64,000 bases of DNA from Paenisporosarcina indica (GTDB taxonomy: Bacteria > Bacillota > Bacilli > Bacillales_A > Planococcaceae): positions 186,001-250,000 of the forward strand of contig NZ_MPTA01000004.1 of assembly GCF_001939075.1 (NCBI RefSeq), written 5' to 3'. The notes below the pieces were generated by a model. That model searched no databases, was not told the origin of the DNA, and worked only from the letters and a program-made list of their open reading frames with translations. Of this stretch, positions 9,777-18,329 are shown piece after piece (position 1 is the stretch's first letter; each line of letters opens with the position of its first letter). Position numbers and translations under genes: made by a program.

Positions 9777-10175
9777 CTACCTCCCATCGATTACCGTTCT
9801 CAAACTATTGAATTTCCCGTTAACTCGTTCCGTGACTGCGTTATACCATAATTGATTCTTTGCCAATTCCGCCATTTCATAGTCCATGTCCACGTTGTTA
9901 CCGTTCGGACTATATTGAGTGTCATTATTCATTTTTATCGTAGGTTTGAATGGTGTGGTTTCACTGCTGAAAGCAATATGTTCAGAATTTGTCTTATAAC
10001 TGGAAATAGGCTGGTTGTTGAGAACATCTTTAAACGTTGTTTGAAAGTTGACTTGTTTACTCTTGTAGTTGGGTGTATCAACATTAGCGATGTTTGCAGA
10101 GTGAACTCGCTGTTTTAATGAGGCAGTTGATAATGCCTGTTCTAACGACTGAAAAGACTGTGGAAATATTTTCAT
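9777..10175 (-). CDS. flgB: Flagellar basal-body rod protein FlgB
   Basis: Proximal rod protein, 132 residues, first gene of the minus-strand hook-basal-body operon. Recognised from SLKQRVHSANIANVDTPNYK and the C-terminal MDYEMAELAKNQLWYNAV. The ATG at 10175 has AAAGGGG seven bases upstream; a GTG directly before it is too close. Upstream lies a 620-base AT-rich divergent promoter region. Confidence 0.94.
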   Translation of the reverse strand: MKIFPQSFQSLEQALSTASLKQRVHSANIANVDTPNYKSKQVNFQTTFKDVLNNQPISSYKTNSEHIAFSSETTPFKPTIKMNNDTQYSPNGNNVDMDYEMAELAKNQLWYNAVTERVNGKFNSLRTVIDGR

Positions 10176-10202
10176 CACTAAACCCCTTTGTTCTCATATA
10201 AA

Positions 10203-10225
10203 AATCCATCCTTAAAAGATGGATT
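10203..10225 (-). terminator. Attenuator-like hairpin in the flgB leader
   Basis: An eight-base perfect stem (AATCCATC, seven-base loop, GATGGATT) followed on the minus strand by a short T run (TTTATAT). It lies inside the expected 5' leader of the flgB operon, 28 bases ahead of the start codon, so it may be a weak attenuator rather than an end-of-operon terminator. Confidence 0.35.
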
Positions 10226-10302
10226 CACTTTAAGCTTCCAACCGTCAGTAAAGCGCAATCTTATTCAGATATACGCAGACTCACCGTTTAATTTTTAACA
10301 AA

Positions 10303-10326
10303 ATATTACATATAATGATGTAATAT
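10303..10326. promoter_or_regulatory. Perfect 9+9 palindrome, possible operator
   Basis: ATATTACAT, six-base spacer, ATGTAATAT: a perfect 9-bp inverted repeat midway between the flgB operon and flhO. Symmetry and position suggest a dimeric regulator site; the regulator is unknown to me, and AT-rich DNA gives some palindromes by chance. Confidence 0.35.
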
Positions 10327-10738
10327 ACAGAAATTTTATCATTAATTTTTTCCAATAAACTCAATATATAACACACAGATTATATTAAAATCGGACAATG
10401 TACCTTTATTTTGTCGAATTTTGTTGAAGTTTTTCAATTTAATAGTCATTTAGAACTAGGTTAGTGGTCGAGACTATTTATTTATACCAGCATTTAATTT
10501 TCTTACTATAATAATTAAACCAATTACTATTTACTACTGATATTCGTACACACATAACCATTAGTACTCCCATATATATTTCCTTTAAAAAATCAATTTC
10601 ATGTTATGCATTTAAATACTATTGTAAATTATTTAACTTCAAATAAAATCCATTTAATTTACTTTTATACATTACTAATATTTTTTGATAAATAATACTA
10701 ATCGATTTTATTACCAAACTTTCCCTATATTTTTACAC

Positions 10739-10765
10739 TAAATAATGTTATGATTGCGCCATAAT
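10739..10765 (+). promoter_or_regulatory. Candidate sigma-D promoter of flhO-flhP
   Basis: TAAA, 15-base spacer, GCCATAAT, ending 34 bases before the flhO-type start. The -35 and spacing fit sigma-D (TAAA-N15-GCCGATAT); the -10 is imperfect, as if one G were missing. It is weaker than the three other sigma-D sites in this window. Confidence 0.4.
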
Positions 10766-10798
10766 AAACTTAACGTAATTTGAAAGGGCGTAACGACT

Positions 10799-11626
10799 AT
10801 GTTTCGTGGTTTATATGCTGCTACATCCGGTATGATGGCACATAATAGAAAACAGCAAGTTTTGACGAATAACTTGGCAAACGCAAATACAGCAGGATTT
10901 AAACAGGATCAAACGATTTTGCGTGCATTTCCCGATCAATTGATAAAAGCAATGGAAAAAGGGAAGATTGCTTCAAACATCGGAACATTAAATACTGGTG
11001 TTTATGCTCAAGAAGGAATTCCTTCTTTCATGCAGGGGGCATTAAAAGAAACCAGAAACTCAACAGACATTTCCCTTCTCGGTGAGTCATTACCAGTAAA
11101 TCCCGAGACACAGAAAAAAGGGACTGTAACTTTTGCTGTCAGACTAGATAACAACGAAATCCGATATACGCAAAATGGCCAATTCACAGTGAATGAAAAC
11201 GGTTTGTTGACAACCGCCGAAGGTTACCGTGTGTTAAACCAAAATCTACAGCCCATTCAGGTGAATTCAACAGAATTTACGGTTCAGGATAATGGACAAA
11301 TTATTTTACAAGACGGAACGGCTAATAATCGCCTATGGATAGGTTATACCGAGGAGCCTGAACAATTAGTAAAAGAAGGTAATAGTTTATTACGTTGGGC
11401 GGGGGATCCTGCAGCTACTCCACAGTTTGTTGATAATGTTGCTTTGCTGAATAATGCAGGTACTTTCGTTAAACAAGGATTTGTTGAACAATCCAATGTT
11501 GACTTGACCCAAACCATGACGGAAATGATGAGCACCTATCGTGGCTTTGAGTCCAATCAAAAAGTCATCCAGGCTTATGACCGTAGTATGGAAAAAGCAG
11601 TCAATGAAATTGGCCGGATTTATTAA
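10799..11626 (+). CDS. flhO: Flagellar rod protein, FlhO/FlgF type
   Basis: Distal rod protein family, 275 residues. N-terminus MFRGLYAATSGMMAHNRKQQ with TNNLANANTAGFKQD and C-terminus SNVDLTQTMTEMMSTYRGFE are the rod/hook signatures. It is the first of a two-gene operon with another rod gene 14 bases downstream, matching B. subtilis flhO-flhP (the FlgF/FlgG equivalents). It is transcribed away from the hook-basal-body operon. Confidence 0.85.
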   Translation: MFRGLYAATSGMMAHNRKQQVLTNNLANANTAGFKQDQTILRAFPDQLIKAMEKGKIASNIGTLNTGVYAQEGIPSFMQGALKETRNSTDISLLGESLPVNPETQKKGTVTFAVRLDNNEIRYTQNGQFTVNENGLLTTAEGYRVLNQNLQPIQVNSTEFTVQDNGQIILQDGTANNRLWIGYTEEPEQLVKEGNSLLRWAGDPAATPQFVDNVALLNNAGTFVKQGFVEQSNVDLTQTMTEMMSTYRGFESNQKVIQAYDRSMEKAVNEIGRIY

Positions 11627-11640
11627 GGAGGTCCCGATAA

Positions 11641-12480
11641 ATGAGTATCCAACTGCAAACCGCAACCACGTCCATACGTGAATTACAGAAAAAAATCGAT
11701 ACAATTGCAAACAATATTTCCAACGTCAATACAACGGGTTACAAGCGTCAAGAAGCAAATTTTGCCGATGCACTCTACCAATCAATCGAAAAGCAAGCTG
11801 GTCCGCAGAACGAGATTGGCCGATTGACACCAAGTGGTTTAAGAGTTGGTTCTGGTGCAATCGTTTCCAATATTCTTCGAACAGAACAAGGATCTTTACA
11901 AAAAACGGATCGTCAGCTTGATTTTGCGATTTCAGGTGATAATGGCTTTTTTCGGGTAGCTTCCGAAGGAAATACTTTCTATACAAAAGATGGATCATTT
12001 CAAGTGCAACCTATTATGAATTCAAACCAAGTGAACTTGGTGACATCATCTGGAGATTATGTTCTTGATATCAATAATCAACCGATTGCGTTTGATCGAG
12101 ATTACAAAAATATTAAGGTAAATGAAAATGGAACGCTTGAAATATCTTATAGAAATCCTGCAAAACAGCCAACCACAATCCAGTTGAGTATCGCAGAAGT
12201 TAGCCGCCCGAATCTGCTTGAAAAAATCGGTGCCAATAAATATCAACTTCAAGGAACTGAGGCAGAAAATATCGCTAATGGCACTTTGCAAGTTGTAAAT
12301 TTAGCTGAACAAAATAATGGTTCGATTAAAATAGCTCAAGGTTTCCTGGAAATGTCGAATGTTGATTTAACAGATGAAATGACAGAATTAATTGCAACTC
12401 AACGATTGATACAATCTCAGGGTAGAGCGATTTCATTCGCTGATGATATGATGGGCTTGATTAATACGATGAAGAGTTAA
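11641..12480 (+). CDS. flhP: Flagellar rod protein, FlhP/FlgG type
   Basis: Second rod protein of the pair, 279 residues. N-terminal MSIQLQTATTSIRELQKKID and ANNISNVNTTGYKRQE, C-terminal SNVDLTDEMTELIATQRLIQ. A strong AAGGAGG site precedes the ATG. It is followed by a factor-independent terminator at 12555. Which of the pair matches FlgF and which FlgG is set by gene order only. Confidence 0.85.
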   Translation: MSIQLQTATTSIRELQKKIDTIANNISNVNTTGYKRQEANFADALYQSIEKQAGPQNEIGRLTPSGLRVGSGAIVSNILRTEQGSLQKTDRQLDFAISGDNGFFRVASEGNTFYTKDGSFQVQPIMNSNQVNLVTSSGDYVLDINNQPIAFDRDYKNIKVNENGTLEISYRNPAKQPTTIQLSIAEVSRPNLLEKIGANKYQLQGTEAENIANGTLQVVNLAEQNNGSIKIAQGFLEMSNVDLTDEMTELIATQRLIQSQGRAISFADDMMGLINTMKS

Positions 12481-12554
12481 CCTTTACTGAAAACATTAGG
12501 TTTTCAAGTCGCTTTGGACGATTATCTGCTACATCAAAATCTAAAGAATAAAAC

Positions 12555-12597
12555 AGAGGAGCAAGCGGAAAATTGGCTTGCTCCTCTTTCTTTTCAT
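12555..12597 (+). terminator. Terminator of flhO-flhP
   Basis: A 12-bp perfect stem (AGAGGAGCAAGC and its complement) with a nine-base loop, followed by TTCTTTTC on the plus strand, 75 bases after the flhP stop. Confidence 0.85.
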
Positions 12598-12776
12598 TTC
12601 CTTGCTGCTTATTTTTGTCCGTTGCTCCCCTGAATCCTTTTAGTTGCGTTTTTGATAATGGGAAATTAGTTGATAGAGACTTTTTTGAAATGCTTGCTAT
12701 CGAAGATGCAATTCCAACAGTACTTCACTGATATATCAAGAAATTAATGATGTTTCAGTGGACATTTTTTGCACTT

Positions 12777-12814
12777 AAAAAGGAGCAGATGCCTTATGGC
12801 AAACTGCTCCTTTT
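12777..12814 (-). terminator. Terminator downstream of flgL
   Basis: Stem AAAAGGAGCAG/CTGCTCCTTTT with a smaller internal hairpin (GCC/GGC), just after the flgL stop. Both flanks are A/T runs, so it may work in both directions. Confidence 0.8.
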
Positions 12815-12819
12815 ATCTT

Positions 12820-13635
12820 TCATCTTAGAAAATCCATCAAACTTGGCTGAATTATTTTAGCCGCTGCCGCTAGACTTGCTTGGTAGACGCTTTCTTCACT
12901 CTTTAATTTAGTAATGGTTTCTGCATAATCCACATCTTCTATGCTTGATAGCATTGATTTAAGTGCCAAGTTAGTATCTAGGACTCTATTTTCAATTGAT
13001 TCCACTCGATTAAATCTAGCGCCTGCTTCCGCTGAAGTAGTCAATAATTGATTAATTCCTTTATCGATTTTGTCCAATTGGATTGGATCACCAGAACCAA
13101 GACTTGAAACGATACTTTCCAATGTATCAAATAAATTCACCCCGCCATTATTAAACAATGCATCTGCTGAAACATTTGCTGGAACTTCTATTCCTTCAGC
13201 AATCTTAAATGTTTTTGGAGAAGAATCAAACAATGGATATTCACCATTTACTTTTGCTTCTGAGAGTTGTTGGATTTGTAAGGTTAATTCTTTTACTTCT
13301 GTTGCAATTATTTCACGATCCTGATCATTAAGTGTTTCGTTACTCCCTTTGACCGCCAGTTCACGTACACGTTGCATGACGTTGACCATTTGGTTAATGG
13401 TCTGATCTGTCTCGTCTAACCATAATTTTGCTTCATTCACATTTCGTTCATATTGCCCATTAGCAGCTATCGCACTTTTTAAGTTCATGGACTTACTAAC
13501 TGCATACGGGTCATCAGAAGGTTTGTGATGTAGTTTTCCTGAAGATAATTGATTATTGGTTTTTTCCATTCTACCCAAGTTTTGATTCATATGGCGCACG
13601 GAATTTTGATGTAGCATTTGTTGTGTAACTCTCAT
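12820..13635 (-). CDS. flgL: Flagellar hook-filament junction protein FlgL
   Basis: Second hook-filament junction protein, 271 residues. The N-terminus MRVTQQMLHQNSVRHMNQNL is flagellin-like, with the KPSDDPYAVSKSMNLKSAI motif; the C-terminus MLSSIEDVDYAETITKLKSE is the FlgL/flagellin terminal helix. Three consecutive ATGs exist; the third (13635) is nine bases from GGAGG and starts the usual MRVTQ. Last gene of the yvyF-flgM-flgN-flgK-flgL group. Confidence 0.93.
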   Translation of the reverse strand: MRVTQQMLHQNSVRHMNQNLGRMEKTNNQLSSGKLHHKPSDDPYAVSKSMNLKSAIAANGQYERNVNEAKLWLDETDQTINQMVNVMQRVRELAVKGSNETLNDQDREIIATEVKELTLQIQQLSEAKVNGEYPLFDSSPKTFKIAEGIEVPANVSADALFNNGGVNLFDTLESIVSSLGSGDPIQLDKIDKGINQLLTTSAEAGARFNRVESIENRVLDTNLALKSMLSSIEDVDYAETITKLKSEESVYQASLAAAAKIIQPSLMDFLR

Positions 13636-13661
13636 CATCATTTACCTCCTATCCCTCATGA

Positions 13662-14939
13662 TTACCGTGCCATGCGGTTAATTATCGTATCAAGCATTTG
13701 ATCTGTGGTTGAGATCATTCGTGCTGCTGCACTATATGAATGTTGATATTTGATTAAATTCGCCATTTCTTCATCAAGAGAAACACCTGTCACTGATTGA
13801 CGTCGGCTATCTGTTGCCAGCAAAGCAGCTTCAAAATTAGCTACGAAGTTAGTTGCAGACTGACTTTTTGCTCCGAGACCAGCAACAAGAGTTTGGAAGG
13901 ATTTTTTTGCGTTCTTTGAATCTTCTTCCATATTGACTGGTGCAGTATATTTGTCAGCAGTAGTATTGACCGAAAGTCCAGCAATCGTAAAAGTAGCTGC
14001 ATCTTTTGTAAACAGATTTTCAGTGGTAGTGGTTGCATCGTCTTGTGACATTCCGTTTGCTCCAGCAAACATTTCGACCGTTGTAGTTAGTTCGCGTTGG
14101 TAATCAGTTACGGTTTCAAGTGATTTTGTAATGCCAGCAAGTTCTCCACCGAATAACTTGTTGCCGTCAGTTCCTGCACTTTGATCAGCAATATCGGTGT
14201 GGTTTATCCCACTCACAAGTGAAGCACCATTAGAACTCAAGGTAATATTGTTTGTCCCGTCTTTTTGTTGTTCCACTTTAATGGAGACAATTTTCGAAAG
14301 CTCTTCTACTAGTACATCACGTTTATCTAGTAAATCATTCGAATTGGCACCGTTGCGCTTGATGCTTTGATTCAATGCGGCAATTTGTTCTAAATAACCG
14401 TTCACTTCGTCAATTTTTGCAGTTGTCTGTTGTGTTAAATCCGTTTTTAAATTAGTCATTGAACTGTACATTGCTTGTGCGGTTGATACAAATTCTTGAG
14501 CCCTCTCTTGAAGGACTGCCTTTGCAGATGCGCTATTCGGATCATTTTCTAAGTCCTGCCATGCAGATGATATTTGATCCATTGCCGATTGAAGTCCAGT
14601 TTTACTTGGTTCATTGATGATAGATTCCAGACGATCTAGTGTCTCTTGCGAAACAGACCACTCACCGAGTGTTCCGTTTTGGTTTCGAAACTGGCCATCC
14701 AGGAATTGGTCTCGCACACGCGTAATCGAGTCTAGAGATACCCCTGTACCTAACTGGCTTGGATTAACATTACCATTTGCCCAAATGTTTAATGAGGGGG
14801 AAGCGGATGTATTCACTTGTTGGCGTGAGTAGCCCTTGGTATTCGCATTTGCTATATTATGACCAGTTGTTGCGATACTTGCTTGCCCAACCATTAATCC
14901 GCGCTTTCCTAGCTCTAATCCATGAAATGTTGAAACCAT
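13662..14939 (-). CDS. flgK: Flagellar hook-filament junction protein FlgK (short form)
   Basis: First hook-filament junction protein. The N-terminus STFHGLELGKRGLMVGQASI with TTGHNIANANTKGYSRQ and the C-terminus SLDEEMANLIKYQHSYSAAA are conserved. At 425 residues it is about 80 shorter than the B. subtilis protein, and the missing length appears to be in the variable surface-exposed middle domain. ATG with AAGGGA upstream. Confidence 0.93.
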   Translation of the reverse strand: MVSTFHGLELGKRGLMVGQASIATTGHNIANANTKGYSRQQVNTSASPSLNIWANGNVNPSQLGTGVSLDSITRVRDQFLDGQFRNQNGTLGEWSVSQETLDRLESIINEPSKTGLQSAMDQISSAWQDLENDPNSASAKAVLQERAQEFVSTAQAMYSSMTNLKTDLTQQTTAKIDEVNGYLEQIAALNQSIKRNGANSNDLLDKRDVLVEELSKIVSIKVEQQKDGTNNITLSSNGASLVSGINHTDIADQSAGTDGNKLFGGELAGITKSLETVTDYQRELTTTVEMFAGANGMSQDDATTTTENLFTKDAATFTIAGLSVNTTADKYTAPVNMEEDSKNAKKSFQTLVAGLGAKSQSATNFVANFEAALLATDSRRQSVTGVSLDEEMANLIKYQHSYSAAARMISTTDQMLDTIINRMAR

Positions 14940-14964
14940 GTATTTCCCTTCTTTCTACCCTCAA

Positions 14965-15450
14965 TCAAGCCTTTGTATCGAAAAATCCACGACTGCTTGT
15001 TTGTGATTTTTGTTGTCCTAATGGGGATTGATAATTGAAATTTTGTTGTTTTGACTTGGTGACTTGCTCAATCATATGGTGAACAAAGCTCATCGAGTCT
15101 TTAAGAAGTCTCTCGTTCAATTGATTCTTGGCTTGTAACTCTACCATGAGCTGTTGTAATGTTTTCAATTGGAATTGTAGATTAGTTCGTGTCAGGTTAT
15201 CTGGAATTTGTCCTACGTATTGGCTAAAGCTAAGAGAAGGCTGATGTTGCAGTAAATTCCCCACTAGCTGTGCACGTTTGATTTCCAGTTGTTCGAGCTG
15301 TTTCACCAGCTTCGCTTCTTCTTTGACCAGTTGATTTAATTCGTCTATTTTACGATCAATTAATATGGCTTTCTTGTGTTCTGCATAATCTACTAGTTGC
15401 TTTTGAATATTGATTAATTCGTTAAGCGTCGTGACGACTGATTTAAGCAC
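14965..15450 (-). CDS. flgN: Flagellar export chaperone FlgN
   Basis: FlgN keeps FlgK and FlgL soluble and targets them for export. The 161-residue helical, Gln/Leu-rich protein lies directly before flgK and after flgM, the standard position. The start is a GTG with GGAGG upstream. Sequence conservation in this family is low, so position carries much of the call. Confidence 0.85.
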   Translation of the reverse strand: MLKSVVTTLNELINIQKQLVDYAEHKKAILIDRKIDELNQLVKEEAKLVKQLEQLEIKRAQLVGNLLQHQPSLSFSQYVGQIPDNLTRTNLQFQLKTLQQLMVELQAKNQLNERLLKDSMSFVHHMIEQVTKSKQQNFNYQSPLGQQKSQTSSRGFFDTKA

Positions 15451-15478
15451 CCGACACCCTCCTTTTTACGGCACAAGT

Positions 15479-15751
15479 CTATTGACCGAACCAAAATTCA
15501 AAGACCTTACCTGCCACTTTCTCACCATTGACCTGATATTCGCCGGCTTGGACTTGAGCTTTTAATGTATTAATTTTCTCTTGTCTTTCGATATCTACTT
15601 CTGTAGTCTTTTCAAACATCTGTTTTGCTTGGTTTGAGATTTGCAGCTGATCTTCTTTTTGAAGTGGTTTTGTTTTTTCAACTTTAGATACTTGCATTTG
15701 TTTTTGATAAGATTGAACAATCGATGCTCCAGTCGTCTTATCTATATACAT
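15479..15751 (-). CDS. flgM: Anti-sigma-D factor FlgM
   Basis: FlgM holds sigma-D inactive until the hook is finished. The 90-residue product has the C-terminal anti-sigma region (QISNQAKQMFEKTTEVD, then KINTLKAQVQAGEYQVNGEK), the usual Bacillus length and layout. It is transcribed with yvyF from the sigma-D promoter at 16231-16257, giving negative autoregulation of the regulon. Confidence 0.92.
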   Translation of the reverse strand: MYIDKTTGASIVQSYQKQMQVSKVEKTKPLQKEDQLQISNQAKQMFEKTTEVDIERQEKINTLKAQVQAGEYQVNGEKVAGKVFEFWFGQ

Positions 15752-15770
15752 CTCTTCACCACCCAGTCGT

Positions 15771-16202
15771 TTATTTATTCCTTTTTAGCCGCCAGTACTG
15801 TGCATCAATTGAGCGTAATCGCTCTTTTCTTCCAACTTCACCGACAAGTTTATCTCTCTTTAATGTTGTATTGACTTCCGAAGAAAATTGATCAAAACAA
15901 TCATCACATAATACCTGCCTTTTTATCAATTTACCACAATGTGCACAGGGAAAACCCAGGTTAGGATAATCATCCGCATAAATACGTCCGTCACGCATAA
16001 ACTCAGCAATTTGTTTTAATGAAACATTTGTAGATTCGCTAACTATTTCAATCGTTGCATAACGGTTTTGCTCATTTAGTAAAAATTCAATAACGTATTT
16101 AAATTCTTGCTCGACTTCTTTATAACAATCTAAGCAATTTTCTGTATGATCTTTTAGAAATAACCTACCACAAATTCTACAGTTATCTAATCGGTTTGGC
16201 AT
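15771..16202 (-). CDS. yvyF: YvyF-type flagellar operon protein (zinc-ribbon-like)
   Basis: A 143-residue protein with two Cys pairs in the N-terminal region (CRICGRLF, ENCLDC) and two in the second half (CAHCGKLIKRQVLCDDC), matching the flagellar-operon protein family found before flgM in Bacillales. The middle contains an HTH-like segment (VSLKQIAEFMRDGRI). The ATG at 16202 with AGGTGA upstream is preferred over a GTG three codons earlier. Molecular role is not established. Confidence 0.85.
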   Translation of the reverse strand: MPNRLDNCRICGRLFLKDHTENCLDCYKEVEQEFKYVIEFLLNEQNRYATIEIVSESTNVSLKQIAEFMRDGRIYADDYPNLGFPCAHCGKLIKRQVLCDDCFDQFSSEVNTTLKRDKLVGEVGRKERLRSIDAQYWRLKRNK

Positions 16203-16230
16203 GTGACTCACCTGATTCTTTATATTGTTT

Positions 16231-16257
16231 ATATCGGCATCTCAATTAAAATGTTTA
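16231..16257 (-). promoter_or_regulatory. Sigma-D promoter of yvyF-flgM-flgN-flgK-flgL
   Basis: On the minus strand TAAA, 15 bases, GCCGATAT: an exact match to the sigma-D consensus. It ends 28 bases upstream of the yvyF start. Confidence 0.9.
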
Positions 16258-16269
16258 GTGAAAAATTTA

Positions 16270-16701
16270 TTATTGTACTTTAAGTTCAGTAACTAATACT
16301 CGTTCTACTTTTCCTGTTTCTACAATTTTTCCTAACTTCAAATTCATTTCTTCTTCAAGTTCAGTAATGCCTTCCGTGCCAATCAACTCGTCTATAGTGA
16401 AACCGGCAATGGTTGAAATGATGGCAGCCCGTATTTCGGGTGTTCTCTTTTCTGCCTCAAGTTTTGATTTTTCACTACTTAACAGGATATTAAATTGGAC
16501 AATCCCAAAGTTACCCTGTGATGCTAAATTCGTTGTGATAACATCCGTATCAATACTTAACTCAGCCAGTTCTTCTGCCGATGACCCTTTTTCAATTTCA
16601 CTTTTAGAACCAAACGGACTTTTTTCAAAGAAAAATATGCCTGCAGCAGCAATTGCTGCCGCCACTATAAATATAATAAAAAACGCTTTTAATTTCCCCA
16701 T
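16270..16701 (-). CDS. fliL: Flagellar basal body-associated protein FliL
   Basis: FliL is a single-pass membrane protein that surrounds and stabilises the stator. The 143-residue sequence has an N-terminal membrane segment (AFFIIFIVAAAIAAAGIFFF) and a FliL extracytoplasmic domain (NLASQGNFGIVQFNILLSS). It follows motB with a 16-base gap, so it belongs to the stator transcript. In B. subtilis fliL lies between swrD and fliM; here that slot is empty. Confidence 0.88.
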   Translation of the reverse strand: MGKLKAFFIIFIVAAAIAAAGIFFFEKSPFGSKSEIEKGSSAEELAELSIDTDVITTNLASQGNFGIVQFNILLSSEKSKLEAEKRTPEIRAAIISTIAGFTIDELIGTEGITELEEEMNLKLGKIVETGKVERVLVTELKVQ

Positions 16702-16717
16702 GGTACACCTCTAATGG

Positions 16718-17479
16718 TTATTTTGACTGCGGATAATTTGAAATCAATACACTGACACGACGGTTTTCTGCTCTCCCCGTTGGCGTAACATTCGATGCAA
16801 TTGGTTGGTACTCGCCATAACCCGTGGCACTGAATTTTTTCGGATCCAACTCTTTATTTTCAAGAAGGATTTTCATGAAATTAATGGCTCGCGCAGAACT
16901 TAATTCCCAGTTTGAGGGGAATTGTTCTGAAGTTGCCGGTACATTATCCGTATGTCCTTCGATCAGAATTTCTCTTGGTGGATCCGTTACCAGTAGGTTT
17001 GAAATTTCAACTGCAGTCGTTCTTGACTCTCGCGAAATATCCGCACTGCCAGATGCATATAATACGCCTTCTTTTATTTTAAGTAGGAGCCCTTTGTTGA
17101 TTAGCTCAGTCTGCAGCCTAGGCGCTAACCCTCTATCTTCAATATAAGCTTCTATTTTCTCTTGAAGTTTCTTAAGTTCTTTTTGGTCTTGTTCTTGTGA
17201 AATTTCGTTCTGTTCTCCATCTGATGGATTGGCCTCACCAATCTTTGGAATTGGAGATGTATCTTCGAAATTCTCTACAGCTGCTTCGTGCTCCAGTACA
17301 CCTGTCCCACCCTGCAACTCACTATTGAAAGCATCGGAAATTTTTTCGAATTTCTCATTATCTACTTCACTAGCAGCAAATAACACAATGAAAAGAGCAA
17401 GCAAGAGCGTTAAAATATCTGCATAAGGAATAAGCCACGATTCATCGACATGATCTTCATGCTTTTTCTTGCGCTTCAA
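16718..17479 (-). CDS. motB: Flagellar motor stator protein MotB
   Basis: MotB forms the ion channel with MotA and anchors it to peptidoglycan. N-terminal HEDHVDESWLIPYADILTLL contains the conserved membrane Asp; the C-terminus is an OmpA-like peptidoglycan-binding domain (ILIEGHTDNVP, NWELSSARAINF). A TTG at 17479 has AGGTG upstream; a GTG three codons earlier is the alternative. Overlaps the motA end. Confidence 0.93.
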   Translation of the reverse strand: MKRKKKHEDHVDESWLIPYADILTLLLALFIVLFAASEVDNEKFEKISDAFNSELQGGTGVLEHEAAVENFEDTSPIPKIGEANPSDGEQNEISQEQDQKELKKLQEKIEAYIEDRGLAPRLQTELINKGLLLKIKEGVLYASGSADISRESRTTAVEISNLLVTDPPREILIEGHTDNVPATSEQFPSNWELSSARAINFMKILLENKELDPKKFSATGYGEYQPIASNVTPTGRAENRRVSVLISNYPQSK

Positions 17480-18266
17480 CTCGAACACCTACTTTTTCTT
17501 CTATTTCAAGAACTCGATCTTTTGCCGGTAAATAGGTTAACAACTTCTCTTCTACCGTGCGCACTGGAAGACCTTCCTGGACGGCCAATAATCCTTCCAG
17601 CATAATCATTTTTATCTTTACTTCTTGAGCTGATTTACGCTTTAATTTATTTGCAAAAGGATGCCATAATACATACCCAGAGAAGATCCCGAATAAGGTT
17701 GCAATAAATGCGGCTGAAATCGATTTCCCAAGCAATGAAATATCGTCCAAATGACCCAGTGCTGCTACCAGACCTATTACTGCACCTAGTACCCCTAACG
17801 TTGGAGCATATGTACCTGCTTGTGTGAAAATTTTGGCACCGAGCTCATGTCGCTCTTCCATTGCCAAAATTTCTTCTTCCATCATTTCACGAATATATTC
17901 CTGTGATTGACCATCAACCACCATCTTCAACCCTCGTTGTAAAAATGGGTCTTCTACTTCTTCCGATTGTTCTTCCAATGCAAGAAGTCCTTCTTTTCTT
18001 GCCAACATTGCCCATTCCGTAAACATAGGAATCAATTCCCTGATAGGAGTGACTTTCAAATCGCCAAAAATCACTTTAAACAAGCTAGGTATTTTCTTCA
18101 CTTCATCCATCGGGAACGCGATTAGAATGCAGGCAATCGTTCCACCAAAGATAATTACGAGCGCTGCCGGATTATATAAAGCGATTGGATCAGAACCTTT
18201 TAAAATTAATCCGCCAATCAGTACAACAAAGCCAAGTATTAAGCCAAACCATGATGTTTTATCCAC
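17457..18266 (-). CDS. motA: Flagellar motor stator protein MotA
   Basis: Four-helix stator subunit, 269 residues, with N-terminal membrane segments (FGLILGFVVLIGGLILKG, AALVIIFGGTIACILIAFP) and the MotA signature GTYAPTLGVLGAVIGLVAAL. Start is a GTG preceded by GAGGG. No sigma-D site was seen directly upstream, so it may be read from the fliD promoter. Confidence 0.94.
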   Translation of the reverse strand: MDKTSWFGLILGFVVLIGGLILKGSDPIALYNPAALVIIFGGTIACILIAFPMDEVKKIPSLFKVIFGDLKVTPIRELIPMFTEWAMLARKEGLLALEEQSEEVEDPFLQRGLKMVVDGQSQEYIREMMEEEILAMEERHELGAKIFTQAGTYAPTLGVLGAVIGLVAALGHLDDISLLGKSISAAFIATLFGIFSGYVLWHPFANKLKRKSAQEVKIKMIMLEGLLAVQEGLPVRTVEEKLLTYLPAKDRVLEIEEKVGVRVEAQEKA

Positions 18267-18297
18267 ATCAATACCCTCATTTCAATTCATAGACTAC

Positions 18298-18321
18298 AAT
18301 AACTCAACCTTCTGAGTTATT
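18298..18321 (-). terminator. Hairpin between fliS and motA
   Basis: Perfect nine-base stem AATAACTCA/TGAGTTATT with a six-base loop, just after the fliS stop. No T run follows on the minus strand, so termination is doubtful and read-through into motA is possible. Confidence 0.35.
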
Positions 18322-18329
18322 TCTTATTT

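Larger units (their letters stand above)
10176..10798. promoter_or_regulatory. Divergent intergenic region between flgB and flhO
   Basis: This 623-base gene-free stretch separates the two divergent flagellar operons and is strongly AT-rich. It holds a hairpin just ahead of flgB (10203-10225), a perfect spaced palindrome (10303-10326) and a sigma-D-like site before flhO (10739-10765). A possible minus-strand sigma-A site is TTGAGT with TGATAA 17 bases later, around 10338-10366, but it is weak. No ORF or known riboswitch was recognised. Confidence 0.6.

Noticed and set aside
10226-10300. Possible c-di-GMP riboswitch in the flgB leader
   Set aside because: The conserved GEMM core elements and tetraloop receptor were not found in the expected order; only a simple hairpin is present.
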